Shown here one piece after another: positions 45,984 to 54,522 of a stretch of 64,000 bases of DNA. The translations under genes and the position numbers were made by a program. This DNA is from Bradyrhizobium canariense (GTDB lineage: Bacteria > Pseudomonadota > Alphaproteobacteria > Rhizobiales > Xanthobacteraceae): positions 5,235,001-5,299,000 of the forward strand of contig NZ_LT629750.1 of the NCBI RefSeq assembly GCF_900105125.1, read 5' to 3'. The notes beneath the pieces were generated by a model. That model saw only the letters and a list, made by a program, of their open reading frames with translations, was not told the DNA's origin and ran no database searches. The first letter of the stretch is position 1. Every line of letters begins with the position of its first letter.

Positions 45984-46907
45984 GTGACGATAGTTGAGCA
46001 GGGCAGCGGACCGGCGCCACAGGCGGCGTCCGATCTGATCAAGGAAACGACCACCCAGACGTTCGTGAAGGATGTGATCGAGGAGTCAAAGCGCCAGCCG
46101 GTGCTGATCGACTTCTGGGCACCGTGGTGCGGCCCTTGCCGCCAGCTCACGCCGATCATCGAAAAGGCGGTCCGCGCCGCCAACGGCAAGGTCAAGCTGG
46201 TCAAAATGAACATCGACGAACATCCTGCGATTCCAGGCCAGATGGGAATCCAGTCGATCCCGGCCGTGATTGCGTTCGTCAATGGCCAGCCCGCCGATGG
46301 CTTCATGGGCGCAGTCCCGGAAAGCCAGGTCACGGCCTTCATCAATAAACTGACAGCAGGCATGCCGGACGCCGGCGAGCCCAATATCGCGGAAATCCTG
46401 CAGGAGGCCGACGCCGTTCTGGCTGAGGGCGATCCGGCCGCGGCGGCGCAAATCTATGCCGAGGTGCTGGCGGCCGATGCCACCAATATCGCGGCGCTCG
46501 CGGGACTTGCGAAATGCTATGTCGCGACCGGCGCCATCGAGCAGGCCAAGCAAACGCTCGCGATGGTCCCGGAATCGAAGCGCAATGACGCCGCCGTGAA
46601 GGCGGTGCAGGCATCGCTCGATCTGGCCGAGCAGGCCGCTTCCGTCGGTCCAGTGACCGAGCTGGAACAGAAAGTCGCCGCAAACCCGCTCGATCATCAG
46701 GCGCGCTTCGATCTGGCGACGGCGCTCAACGCCAGCGGCAAGCGCGCTGAAGCAACCCAGCATCTGCTCGAAATCGTCAAGCGCGACCGCAAATGGAACG
46801 ATGACGGCGCCCGCAAGCAGCTCATTCAGCTCTTCGAGGCCTGGGGCGGCGCGGATGAAGCCACCGTCGAGGGACGAAAGCGGCTATCGACGATATTGTT
46901 CTCGTAA
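45984..46907 (+). CDS. cnoX: Thioredoxin-TPR co-chaperone CnoX (YbbN)
   Basis: CnoX (YbbN) protects unfolding proteins from oxidation and hands them to GroEL and DnaK. The 307-residue protein starts with a thioredoxin domain (residues about 20–125; VLIDFWAPWCGPCRQL with an intact WCGPC, unlike the SxxC of E. coli). The C-terminal TPR region follows (LAEGDPAAAAQIYAEVLAADATNIAALAGLAKCYVATG and NPLDHQARFDLATALNASGKR). The start is GTG 45984. A Lon-N protein gene begins 28 bases downstream, an order common in alphaproteobacteria. Confidence 0.92.
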   Translation: MTIVEQGSGPAPQAASDLIKETTTQTFVKDVIEESKRQPVLIDFWAPWCGPCRQLTPIIEKAVRAANGKVKLVKMNIDEHPAIPGQMGIQSIPAVIAFVNGQPADGFMGAVPESQVTAFINKLTAGMPDAGEPNIAEILQEADAVLAEGDPAAAAQIYAEVLAADATNIAALAGLAKCYVATGAIEQAKQTLAMVPESKRNDAAVKAVQASLDLAEQAASVGPVTELEQKVAANPLDHQARFDLATALNASGKRAEATQHLLEIVKRDRKWNDDGARKQLIQLFEAWGGADEATVEGRKRLSTILFS

Positions 46908-46935
46908 ACCCCTGCGCTAACCCGGGGACCTCAAC

Positions 46936-47610
46936 ATGCCCATCAATGCCGAATATCGCGGGCCCGGCGAGCTCCCTGAGGTGATTCCGGTGTTCCCGCT
47001 GCCCGGCGCGCTGTTGCTGCCGCGCGGCCAGATGCCGCTCAACATTTTCGAGCCGCGTTATCTGGCAATGGTGGACGACTCCTTTCGCGACGGCCACCGG
47101 CTGATCGGGATGATCCAGCCCGATGCAACCCATTCGCGCAACGAGGCCAAACCGGCGCTGTTTCGCGTCGGCTGCGTCGGCCGCATTACCCAGCTCGCCG
47201 AGTCCGGCGACGGCCGTTACATCCTCGAGCTGACCGGCATCGCGCGTTTCAAGGTGATCGAGGAAATCGAGGCGCTGACCCCCTATCGGCAATGCAAGGT
47301 GGATTATTTCCCCTACGTCGACGATTTCACCGCGCGCAAAGGCGAGGAGGCCGTCAATCGCGAGGCGCTGCTCGAGGTGCTGACTGATTTTCTCAAAGTG
47401 AACAATCTCAAGGTCGATTGGGAAGGCGTCGAGAGCGCACCGAACGAAGCACTCGTCAACGCACTGGCCATGATGTCGCCCTACGGGCCGCCGGAAAAGC
47501 AGGCCATGCTGGAAGCGCCCGATCTGAAGACCCGCGCCGAGATCCTGATCGCGGTCACGGAAATGGACCTGGCAAAGAAACGCACCAGCGGTGATCCCCC
47601 GCTGCAATAA
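46936..47610 (+). CDS. Lon N-terminal (substrate-binding) domain protein
   Basis: This 224-residue protein consists of a stand-alone Lon N-terminal domain. Signatures are IPVFPLPGALLLPRGQMPLNIFEPRYLAMV and VGCVGRITQLAESGDGRYILELTGIARFKV. There is no ATPase or protease domain. In its setting after cnoX it probably serves protein quality control, but the activity is unknown. The length is typical for this group. Confidence 0.92.
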   Translation: MPINAEYRGPGELPEVIPVFPLPGALLLPRGQMPLNIFEPRYLAMVDDSFRDGHRLIGMIQPDATHSRNEAKPALFRVGCVGRITQLAESGDGRYILELTGIARFKVIEEIEALTPYRQCKVDYFPYVDDFTARKGEEAVNREALLEVLTDFLKVNNLKVDWEGVESAPNEALVNALAMMSPYGPPEKQAMLEAPDLKTRAEILIAVTEMDLAKKRTSGDPPLQ

Positions 47611-47652
47611 GGACCCTGCCTTGAACTGAGATCCGACATTCGGTGCAAGCTC

Positions 47653-49197
47653 GTGTCATCGCCAAAGGAAATCGAAGTCAAGCTGCAGCTGCCATCCGCA
47701 AGTCCCGCGCGCCTTCGCCGGGTGCCGCTGCTACGCAAGATCAACGGCTCCACGCGGAAAGAGAATCAGGTCTCGGTCTATTTCGACACAGGACGCCTGA
47801 AGCTCAGAAACAGCGGCCTGACCTTGCGCGTCCGGCATGTTGGCGATCGCTATATTCAGACCATCAAATCCGATATTGGAGAATTGTTCGAGCGCGGAGA
47901 ATGGGAAACCGAGATCCGGAGCGACTGGCCGGATTTGAAACAGGCCGACGCGTCCGCGCTCCAGCCGTTGGACATCAAGAGACTGCGCAAGCAATTGCGG
48001 CCGGTGTTCGAAACGCGGGTGCAGCGCACGACCTATCCTCTCACCGGCAAGGACTGCGACATCGTGTTGACGATCGATCGCGGCGAAATCGACGCCGGCG
48101 ATAGCACGCTGCCGCTCTGCGAGGCGGAACTGGAGCTGAAGCAAGGCGACAGAGCGCGTTTGTTCGAGTTCGCTATTGCCTTTGCACGCGCCACTTCGGC
48201 CGAGCTTGCGATCAAAAGCAAGTCGCAACGCGGCTACGAGCTTCTCGCCGGCGACGGCGTATCAGCCGTAAAAGGCGATGAAGTTGAGATCGCGCCGGGT
48301 ACGCCGGCAAAAACGGCATTCCAATCGATCGCATCTGCATGCCTCAAGCAGATTGTCGCCAACAAACCGGCCATCCTTGCCGGCGATCCCGAAGGCATCC
48401 ATCAAATGCGCGTCGGATTGCGCCGCCTGCGCGCGGCAATCTCGTTATTTTCGGCTATCGTTACCGACGCGAAGACGCCCGGCATCAAGACGGGGCTGAA
48501 ATGGCTCACCAACGAACTTGGCCCCGCGCGCGAATTCGAGGTTTTCCTGACCAGGGTGGTGGCTCCGCTCGGAAAACAACATGCACGACTGACCGGAATG
48601 CGAAGCCTGTCCCACGATCTGGCAGAGCGGCGCGAGGCCGCCATTGCGCGCGCATTAGCGGCCGTTTCATCGAAGCGATTTCGTGAGCTGACACTGAACT
48701 GCGCTGCATGGCTGGAAGTTGGCGACTGGCGCGAGCCACGAAACGCGGCGTTGCGCGAGCGCGGCGATAAACCGATCGAGACGGTGGCCCGGGCGCAACT
48801 CAAACGGCGCTGGAAGAAGATTCGCAAACGCGGCCGCCAGTTGGCAAAACTCGATCCGCACGCGCGGCACAAGCTTCGAATCCAGGTCAAAAAACTGCGT
48901 TACGCGACGGAATTCTATAAAACGGTGTTTTCAGGAAAAAAGAGGGAAAAGCGCAACGCGGCCTTTCTTGCGGCCTTGAAGGATATGCAGGATTGTTGCG
49001 GCGAATTGAACGACATCTTCGTGCATGAGAAACTTACCGCCGGGATCGCCGAGGCTCCGCAACCGGCCCGATCGTCCCGGCGCGTGTTCGCTGCCGGACT
49101 GCTGATCGGGCACGAAGAAGCACGGTTCGAACCGGTACTCGCCGCCGCAGAGCACGCCTTCAGCGTTTTCGAGAAATTAAACCCATACTGGGATTAG
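47653..49197 (+). CDS. CYTH–CHAD domain protein (inorganic triphosphatase-like)
   Basis: This 514-residue protein joins two domains. The N-terminal CYTH domain (to about residue 210) has the metal-binding ExExK motif as E6, E8 and K10 (KEIEVKLQL) and later ELELKQG; CYTH enzymes act on triphosphates such as PPPi. The C-terminal CHAD domain (about 225–505) has the histidine-rich helices HQMRVGLRRLRAA near residue 250 and RHKLRIQVKKLRYATEFY, which bind polyphosphate. The pairing suggests a polyphosphate-linked triphosphatase. The start is a GTG 42 bases after the Lon-N gene. Confidence 0.92.
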   Translation: MSSPKEIEVKLQLPSASPARLRRVPLLRKINGSTRKENQVSVYFDTGRLKLRNSGLTLRVRHVGDRYIQTIKSDIGELFERGEWETEIRSDWPDLKQADASALQPLDIKRLRKQLRPVFETRVQRTTYPLTGKDCDIVLTIDRGEIDAGDSTLPLCEAELELKQGDRARLFEFAIAFARATSAELAIKSKSQRGYELLAGDGVSAVKGDEVEIAPGTPAKTAFQSIASACLKQIVANKPAILAGDPEGIHQMRVGLRRLRAAISLFSAIVTDAKTPGIKTGLKWLTNELGPAREFEVFLTRVVAPLGKQHARLTGMRSLSHDLAERREAAIARALAAVSSKRFRELTLNCAAWLEVGDWREPRNAALRERGDKPIETVARAQLKRRWKKIRKRGRQLAKLDPHARHKLRIQVKKLRYATEFYKTVFSGKKREKRNAAFLAALKDMQDCCGELNDIFVHEKLTAGIAEAPQPARSSRRVFAAGLLIGHEEARFEPVLAAAEHAFSVFEKLNPYWD

Positions 49198-49221
49198 GCG
49201 GCGCGCAGACTGCCGGCGCAG

Positions 49222-49572
49222 CTAATAACCGGCGACGGCCAGCGCAACGACCGCGCTTAGCGCCAGCCATCCAAAATGCCGGCCGCGCATCGCCCAGGCA
49301 TTGCAGATCGCGCCAAACGCAAACACGCAGGCGAGCGTCGCGATGATCCAGTGCCGCGCCGGTTCCGACGCCATCCACGGCGCGGCGATCAGCAATACGC
49401 CGCCGCCGATCCATGCCACCGTGCCGGCCTGCCAGACCAGCCGGATCAGGGTCCGCAACCGCTCAGGCTCGATGCGGGCGCGCGCGAACACCTTGGTTTC
49501 GCCGAGCACGCCGTGGATCAGCGCCACCGCAATCGCGGCCAGACCCGAACATTGCAGCAACAGATCGCGCAT
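49222..49572 (-). CDS. Small four-helix membrane protein, unknown
   Basis: This 116-residue protein has four hydrophobic helices (CSGLAAIAVALIHGVLG, TLIRLVWQAGTVAWIGGGVLLIAA, WIIATLACVFAFGAICNAWAM, WLALSAVVALAVAGY). The conserved-looking elements are the His in the first helix, GETKVFAR in the first loop and the Trp residues of helix 2. It is divergent from a TetR gene with two operator copies between them, so it is the likely target of that repressor. No function is known to me. Confidence 0.78.
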   Translation of the reverse strand: MRDLLLQCSGLAAIAVALIHGVLGETKVFARARIEPERLRTLIRLVWQAGTVAWIGGGVLLIAAPWMASEPARHWIIATLACVFAFGAICNAWAMRGRHFGWLALSAVVALAVAGY

Positions 49573-49582
49573 CTGACGCCTC

Positions 49583-49646
49583 CATACAGCACTGTATGGC
49601 TTGGTATGACAGGCCTATTGGCCGCTGTCAATACAGTAGTGTATGG
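49583..49646. promoter_or_regulatory. Twin TetR operator sites
   Basis: CATACAGCACTGTATG (49583–49598) is a palindrome (arms CATACAG-like/CTGTATG with a 2–4 base centre), and AATACAGTAGTGTATGG (49630–49646) repeats it with small changes. The first lies at the start of the divergent membrane-protein gene, the second just before the TetR gene. Confidence 0.8.
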
Positions 49647-49668
49647 TGACTTGTCACAGGGAAGATTC

Positions 49669-50205
49669 ATGGCCGATCAACTTTCCGCAAAAGACTGGCT
49701 CGATCAGGGCCTCAGGACGCTGGCCCGCAGCGGCTTCACCGCGCTGAAGGCCGAGCCGCTGGCGAAAGCGATGGGGGTGTCGCGCGGCAGCTTCTACTGG
49801 CACTTCGCCGATGTTGGCGCCTACCACGCCGCGATCCTCAAGCATTGGCGCAACGTCGCCGCCGAGCAGATCATTGCCGATCTCGAGCGCTCGTCCGATC
49901 ACGACGACCCGTTGCCGCTGCTGCTGCGCCGGGCGTTCGGCGGCAGGCTGGCGCTGGAGCGCGCGGTGCGCACCTGGGCCACGTTCGACCCGGCGGCTCG
50001 CGCAGCCGTGCAGGCCATCGACCGGCGCCGGCTGAGTTACGTGGAAAGCCTGCTTAGGGCACCCGGCCTGGCGGCGGAAGTGGCCCGCGCCCGCGCCCAG
50101 ATTCTTTACTGGGCGTTTGTCGGCTTTGCGCTTTCGGACAAACCGTTGCCACAGGCAAAACAGACGGCCGTACTCGACGAACTGCTCCGGATCACGTCGC
50201 GATGA
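49669..50205 (+). CDS. TetR-family repressor
   Basis: This 178-residue regulator has an N-terminal helix-turn-helix: [46 protein letters not shown] spans residues about 12–57, with the recognition helix in [11 protein letters not shown]. The C-terminal part is a helical ligand domain. The long open frame upstream is shadow; ATG 49669 gives the standard length. Two operator-like sites between it and the divergent four-helix membrane protein suggest joint control. Confidence 0.9.
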   Translation: MADQLSAKDWLDQGLRTLARSGFTALKAEPLAKAMGVSRGSFYWHFADVGAYHAAILKHWRNVAAEQIIADLERSSDHDDPLPLLLRRAFGGRLALERAVRTWATFDPAARAAVQAIDRRRLSYVESLLRAPGLAAEVARARAQILYWAFVGFALSDKPLPQAKQTAVLDELLRITSR

Positions 50206-50273
50206 CCGTCGCCCGGCGACATGTCCGGAGCGAATATGCTACAGGGGCAAATGACCAAGCCGGAGACCCAAGC

Positions 50274-50471
50274 ATGACATCCCCGCCCGAGCGTCTTGAA
50301 GGAACTGTCGATCCCAAGCTTTTGGAAATTCTGGTTTGTCCGATGACCAAGGGTCCGCTTGAATTCGATGCGACGCGGCAGGAATTGATCTCGCGCTCGG
50401 CCAAGCTTGCTTATCCAATCCGCGACGGCATTCCAATCATGCTGCCGGAGGAGGCGAGGAAGATCGACTAG
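50274..50471 (+). CDS. Trm112/UPF0434 family protein
   Basis: This 65-residue protein has the core [47 protein letters not shown]. The first Cys of the zinc knuckle is present (VCP); the second CxxC half is replaced, as in many bacterial members. Trm112 proteins activate methyltransferases in eukaryotes and archaea; the bacterial role is less clear. In related genomes it often follows the Lon-N gene directly; here three genes intervene. The downstream hydrolase starts 3 bases after the stop. Confidence 0.9.
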   Translation: MTSPPERLEGTVDPKLLEILVCPMTKGPLEFDATRQELISRSAKLAYPIRDGIPIMLPEEARKID

Positions 50472-50474
50472 CTC

Positions 50475-51416
50475 ATGCGCGCCCGGACACTCATCGTTGC
50501 GCTGGCGGCGCTCGGCCTTTCGGTTTTGGCCGTCAACGCCTCCGCCGAGGAAAGCAAAATTCGCATCGGCGCCATCGACGCCGTGCTGACGATTCCGCCT
50601 GACGTCGAACGCCCGCCGGTCGCGTTGCTGGTCGCGGGCTCCGGATCCACCGACCATGACGGCAACGGGCCGCAGGTCAAGCCCGCGACCTTGAAGAAAC
50701 TCTCGGAGCAACTGGTCGCGCGTAAAATAGCCACGCTGCGCTATGACAAGCGCGGTGCCGGCGGATGGAAACCGGAATTCGGACGGCCTGAAGATTTCCG
50801 CTTCAAGGATTATGTCGACGACGCCACAGCGCTCGTGAACTACCTGCGCAGCAACGGCAAATTCTCGCATGTGGTGCTGGTCGGCCATAGCGAGGGGGGC
50901 CTGGTCGCGATCCTCGCCGCGAGCCACGTGCCGATCGACCGGCTGGTGTTGCTGGTGACCGCGGCGCGGCGGCAGGGCGATCTGATCAAGGATCAGCTGC
51001 AGAAGAAGCTTGCACCGGATGTCTACGCGCCGATTGCGAGCGCCATCGACGCCATCATGGCCGGACAGACCGTCGACCCGCCTCCACCGGGGCTAGCGAT
51101 CGCGCCGTCGATGCAACCCGGCCTCGCCTCGGCGTTTACGGAAGACCCGATCGATCCGTTGAAAAAGATCGACGCCCCGACGCTGATTGTCGGCGGCGGC
51201 CGCGACCTGCAAATAGCACGGGTGGATTTCATTGCGCTCGGCGCGGCATCGCCGGCGGCGAAAACGCTTTGGTTTCCGGACATGAATCACGTCCTGGTCG
51301 ATGTCACCGACGATGCCGACGATCTGGCGGCCTACGGTCAGTCGGAGCGTCCATTGGACCCCGGCTTGATCGATTCTGTCGCCGACTTCATTTTGGCCGG
51401 AGAAGCTGCGAGATAA
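50475..51416 (+). CDS. Secreted alpha/beta hydrolase
   Basis: This 313-residue serine hydrolase has a signal peptide (ALAALGLSVLAVNASA). The fold is marked by VALLVAGSGSTDHDG (oxyanion loop), LRYDKRGAG, the nucleophile motif GHSEGG with Ser139, the likely acid in VGGGRDLQI, and the catalytic His in DMNHVLV. This resembles the YgjG/bem46-like peptidase S9 or lipase group. The substrate is unknown. It starts 3 bases after the Trm112-like gene, so the two are co-translated or at least co-transcribed. Confidence 0.88.
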   Translation: MRARTLIVALAALGLSVLAVNASAEESKIRIGAIDAVLTIPPDVERPPVALLVAGSGSTDHDGNGPQVKPATLKKLSEQLVARKIATLRYDKRGAGGWKPEFGRPEDFRFKDYVDDATALVNYLRSNGKFSHVVLVGHSEGGLVAILAASHVPIDRLVLLVTAARRQGDLIKDQLQKKLAPDVYAPIASAIDAIMAGQTVDPPPPGLAIAPSMQPGLASAFTEDPIDPLKKIDAPTLIVGGGRDLQIARVDFIALGAASPAAKTLWFPDMNHVLVDVTDDADDLAAYGQSERPLDPGLIDSVADFILAGEAAR

Positions 51417-51459
51417 GCGGGGCTGCTTCTCGCAATGACGTGGCTAACCTCTGGGCTTG

Positions 51460-52680
51460 CTACAACGCCTCGCCCTTCAGCAGGCGCGGCACCTCGCCGG
51501 CAAGCCCGGCGGCCTGGCGGATGAACAGGCTTTTCAGCGGAGGCGCGCGATCGACCAGGCCGAGCCCGATATCGCGCACGGTCCGCAGCAGCGTCGACCG
51601 GTTCGAGAACAACAAATTCAGTGAATTGGTGGCAAGTCCCATCGCCATGGTGTCGAACCGCCGCCAGCGCTGGTAGCGCTCGAGCACGTTGGCCTGGCCG
51701 AAATCCATGCCGAGCCGCGCCGCATCGACGATCACCTCGGCGAGCGCGGCGACGTCCTTGAGGCCCATGTTGAGCCCCTGCCCGGCGATCGGATGAATCA
51801 CATGCGCGGCGTCGCCGATCAGCGCCAGCCGCTCGCCGATGAACGACCGCGCGACGAAATAGCCGAGCGGAAACGCGCGCGGTTTGTCGAGCGCCTTGAT
51901 CTCGCCGAGATGCAGCCCGAAGCGCTGCTCGAGCTCGCCGTGAAACTCATCCGCACTGAGCGCGACGATCCGCGCGGCTTCGTCACGCTTTTCGGTCCAT
52001 ACCAGCGATGAGCGCTTTCCCGTCAGCGGCAGGATCGCAAACGGACCTGCGGGAAGGAAATGCTCCTCGGCGCGGCCATGATGGTCGCGCTCGTGGCCGA
52101 CGGTGACGACGATGCCGGACTGATCGTACTCCCAGCCATGGGTGGCGATACCGGCACGCTCACGCAGCTTCGAGCGCGCGCCGTCGGCCGCCACCAGCAG
52201 GCTCGCCTCGACGATCCCGCCGTCGGAAAACGTCACGTCGACGCCATCGGGACGCGCGGCGAAATCCGTCACCGCGCAGGCGCGCAGCTCGATGCCTTCA
52301 GCTTCCGCCTGCCTGACCAGCGCGTCGATCAGATGGCGATTCTCGATCATGTGCGCGAACGGCTCGCCCGGCTCGACATCGCCCGCGAAAGTCAGGAATG
52401 CCGGACGGGTCGCATCCTCCAGCTTCGAATCGGTGACGACCATGTCGAGAATCGGCTGTGCGCCTTCGGCGATCTGCTCCCAAATCCCGATCGCGTCGAA
52501 CAGCCGGCGGCAAGCCGCGACAATGGCGGTTGCGCGCGGATCACGGCTCGGCCGGCTGGCGAGCGCCGGATCGGCAACAATAACGGGAATCTCGCGGCCC
52601 AAGCCCTGACGCAGCGCCAGCGCCAGCGCCAACCCCGCAAATGCGCCGCCGCAGATGACAATGCTTCGCTGTGCCGACAT
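51460..52680 (-). CDS. FAD-dependent monooxygenase of ubiquinone synthesis (UbiH/UbiF/UbiL family)
   Basis: Enzymes of this family hydroxylate the benzene ring of ubiquinone precursors at the membrane. The 406-residue protein has the FAD-binding GG-AFAGLALALALRQG motif at the N-terminus, the middle DG motif LLVAADGARSKLRERAGI and the C-terminal FAD motif LALIGDAAHVIHPIAGQGLNMGLKDV. UbiL is the form usual in alphaproteobacteria, but position specificity cannot be read from sequence. I use ATG 52680; a GTG four codons upstream is possible. Confidence 0.9.
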   Translation of the reverse strand: MSAQRSIVICGGAFAGLALALALRQGLGREIPVIVADPALASRPSRDPRATAIVAACRRLFDAIGIWEQIAEGAQPILDMVVTDSKLEDATRPAFLTFAGDVEPGEPFAHMIENRHLIDALVRQAEAEGIELRACAVTDFAARPDGVDVTFSDGGIVEASLLVAADGARSKLRERAGIATHGWEYDQSGIVVTVGHERDHHGRAEEHFLPAGPFAILPLTGKRSSLVWTEKRDEAARIVALSADEFHGELEQRFGLHLGEIKALDKPRAFPLGYFVARSFIGERLALIGDAAHVIHPIAGQGLNMGLKDVAALAEVIVDAARLGMDFGQANVLERYQRWRRFDTMAMGLATNSLNLLFSNRSTLLRTVRDIGLGLVDRAPPLKSLFIRQAAGLAGEVPRLLKGEAL

Positions 52681-52755
52681 GATTCTGCTCACTCAACGCT
52701 CTTGCTACCGCAGTATAGCTGGGCGAAACAAATAGGCGAAACAAGGTCTGCATTC

Positions 52756-52832
52756 GTCATTCCGCATTCGTCCGCGGAGCCTATCACGGGTCGGCCAGAG
52801 GCCGATTCCCTCGGTTCACGCCCCGGAATGAC
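52756..52832. repeat. GTCATTCC … GGAATGAC palindromic element
   Basis: The ends GTCATTCC (52756–52763) and GGAATGAC (52825–52832) are perfect inverted arms with CGGGTCGGCCAGAGGCCGA-like hairpin sequence inside. It lies between the divergent monooxygenase and tesB genes, so it sits in or near the tesB leader. Confidence 0.7.
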
Positions 52833-52852
52833 CCCAAGATCGAAAGCGTCAC

Positions 52853-53713
52853 ATGTCCAACGGCCTGATCGACCTGATTTCCATCCTCGACCTCGAGCCG
52901 CTCGAGGTGAACATGTTCCGCGGCAGCAGCCCGAAAACGAGCTGGCAGCGGGTGTTCGGCGGCCAGGTGATCGGACAGGCCATGGTGGCGGCGTGCCGCA
53001 CCGTCGAAGGCCGCCTGCCGCATTCGCTGCATTGCTATTTCATCCTGCCGGGCGACCCCCAGATTCCGATCATCTATGAGGTCGAGCGACTGCGCGACGG
53101 CAAGAGCTACTCGACCCGCAGGGTCACCGCGATCCAGCATGGCAACGCGATCTTCTCGATCATGGTGTCATTTCATGCCGACGAGCAGGGCTCTTTCGAT
53201 CACCAGGACAAGATGCCGGACGTGCCGCCGCCGGAGAAGCTCACCGCCGAGGAGGTAGCGAAGCAGCCGATGTTCCGTGAGATGCCGGACTTCATCCGCC
53301 GCTACTATGAATCCGATCGTCCGATCGAGTTGCGCCCGGTCGAGCTCGGCCGCTATTTCGGCCAGAAGATCGACGACGGCCGCATTCACGTCTGGATCCG
53401 CACCGCGGCGAAACTGCCCGACGATCCGGCGCTGCACATGTGTGCGCTGGCCTACGCGTCGGACTTCTCGCTGCTCGACGCCGTGATGGCGCGTTACGGC
53501 CGCACCCTGTTCGACAAGCGGATGATGCCGGCGAGCCTCGATCACGCGATGTGGTTTCATCGCCCGTTCCGCGCCGACGAATGGTTGCTTTACGCCCAGG
53601 ATTCGCCGAGCGCACAGGGCGGCCGTGGCCTGACCCGCGGCTTGATCTTCAAACCCGACGGCACGCTGGTGGCCTCCGTCGCCCAGGAAGGCTCGGTGCG
53701 CGAGCGCAGGTAA
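52853..53713 (+). CDS. tesB: Acyl-CoA thioesterase II
   Basis: TesB hydrolyses medium- and long-chain acyl-CoA in the cytosol. The 286-residue protein has the double hotdog layout: RVFGGQVIGQAMVAA and SLHCYFILPGDPQIPIIYEVERLRDGKSYSTRRV in the first half, and ALAYASDFSLLDAVMARYG with the active-site Asp, SLDHAMWFHRPFRADEWLLY, and GRGLTRGLIFKPDGTLVASVAQEG in the second. All key motifs and the usual length are present. The leader holds a palindromic repeat that ends about 20 bases before the ATG. Confidence 0.95.
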   Translation: MSNGLIDLISILDLEPLEVNMFRGSSPKTSWQRVFGGQVIGQAMVAACRTVEGRLPHSLHCYFILPGDPQIPIIYEVERLRDGKSYSTRRVTAIQHGNAIFSIMVSFHADEQGSFDHQDKMPDVPPPEKLTAEEVAKQPMFREMPDFIRRYYESDRPIELRPVELGRYFGQKIDDGRIHVWIRTAAKLPDDPALHMCALAYASDFSLLDAVMARYGRTLFDKRMMPASLDHAMWFHRPFRADEWLLYAQDSPSAQGGRGLTRGLIFKPDGTLVASVAQEGSVRERR

Positions 53714-53928
53714 TGATGCGATCCAGGCCGCCGGGGAAGCACGTCCGGATCGGCCTCGCATCCGGCAAACAGGACCGGTTCGGCACTTCATCCCCTTCGG
53801 CGCGGGTCTCCAAAGGATTGTCGGCACGGAAAACCGTTATTGCCTAATATATGGGCTACTCAAAAAGGCAGATTGCCGGGCAGAAGCTGGCTGCCGGCCT
53901 CGTTTTTCGGTTGGACCTGCAAACTTTT

Positions 53929-53943
53929 TGTGCCATTCGCACA
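53929..53943. promoter_or_regulatory. Perfect inverted repeat upstream of glnK1
   Basis: TGTGC (53929–53933) and GCACA (53939–53943) flank CATTC, with TTT and GAAA beyond, about 107 bases before the first glnK. The half-sites are in the opposite orientation to the NtrC consensus GCAC…GTGC, so the binding protein is not clear. No good sigma-54 box was seen between it and the gene. The remainder of 53714–54049 shows nothing else. Confidence 0.45.
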
Positions 53944-54013
53944 GAAAGATGCCACACTTGAACGTGCCAGACTTGGCGAAGCCGGACATACCGACGCGCC
54001 AGTCCGGGCATGA

Positions 54014-54388
<375 letters not shown>

Positions 54389-54522
54389 AATCTTTGCCGG
54401 TTTCTTGACGCGAACCGGTACCGATCGCGTTCGAAGAGGCCGTCAAATTCCTGCACTTCCATCGCACCCGGCAACGAGGCCCGCGTGCGATCCATCCAAG
54501 CCTAACCTGCTGGGGAAATACC

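Noticed and set aside
53929..53943. NtrC-binding site for glnK1
   Set aside because: The half-sites GTGC…GCAC are inverted relative to the NtrC consensus and the 15-bp length is wrong; kept only as an unassigned inverted repeat.
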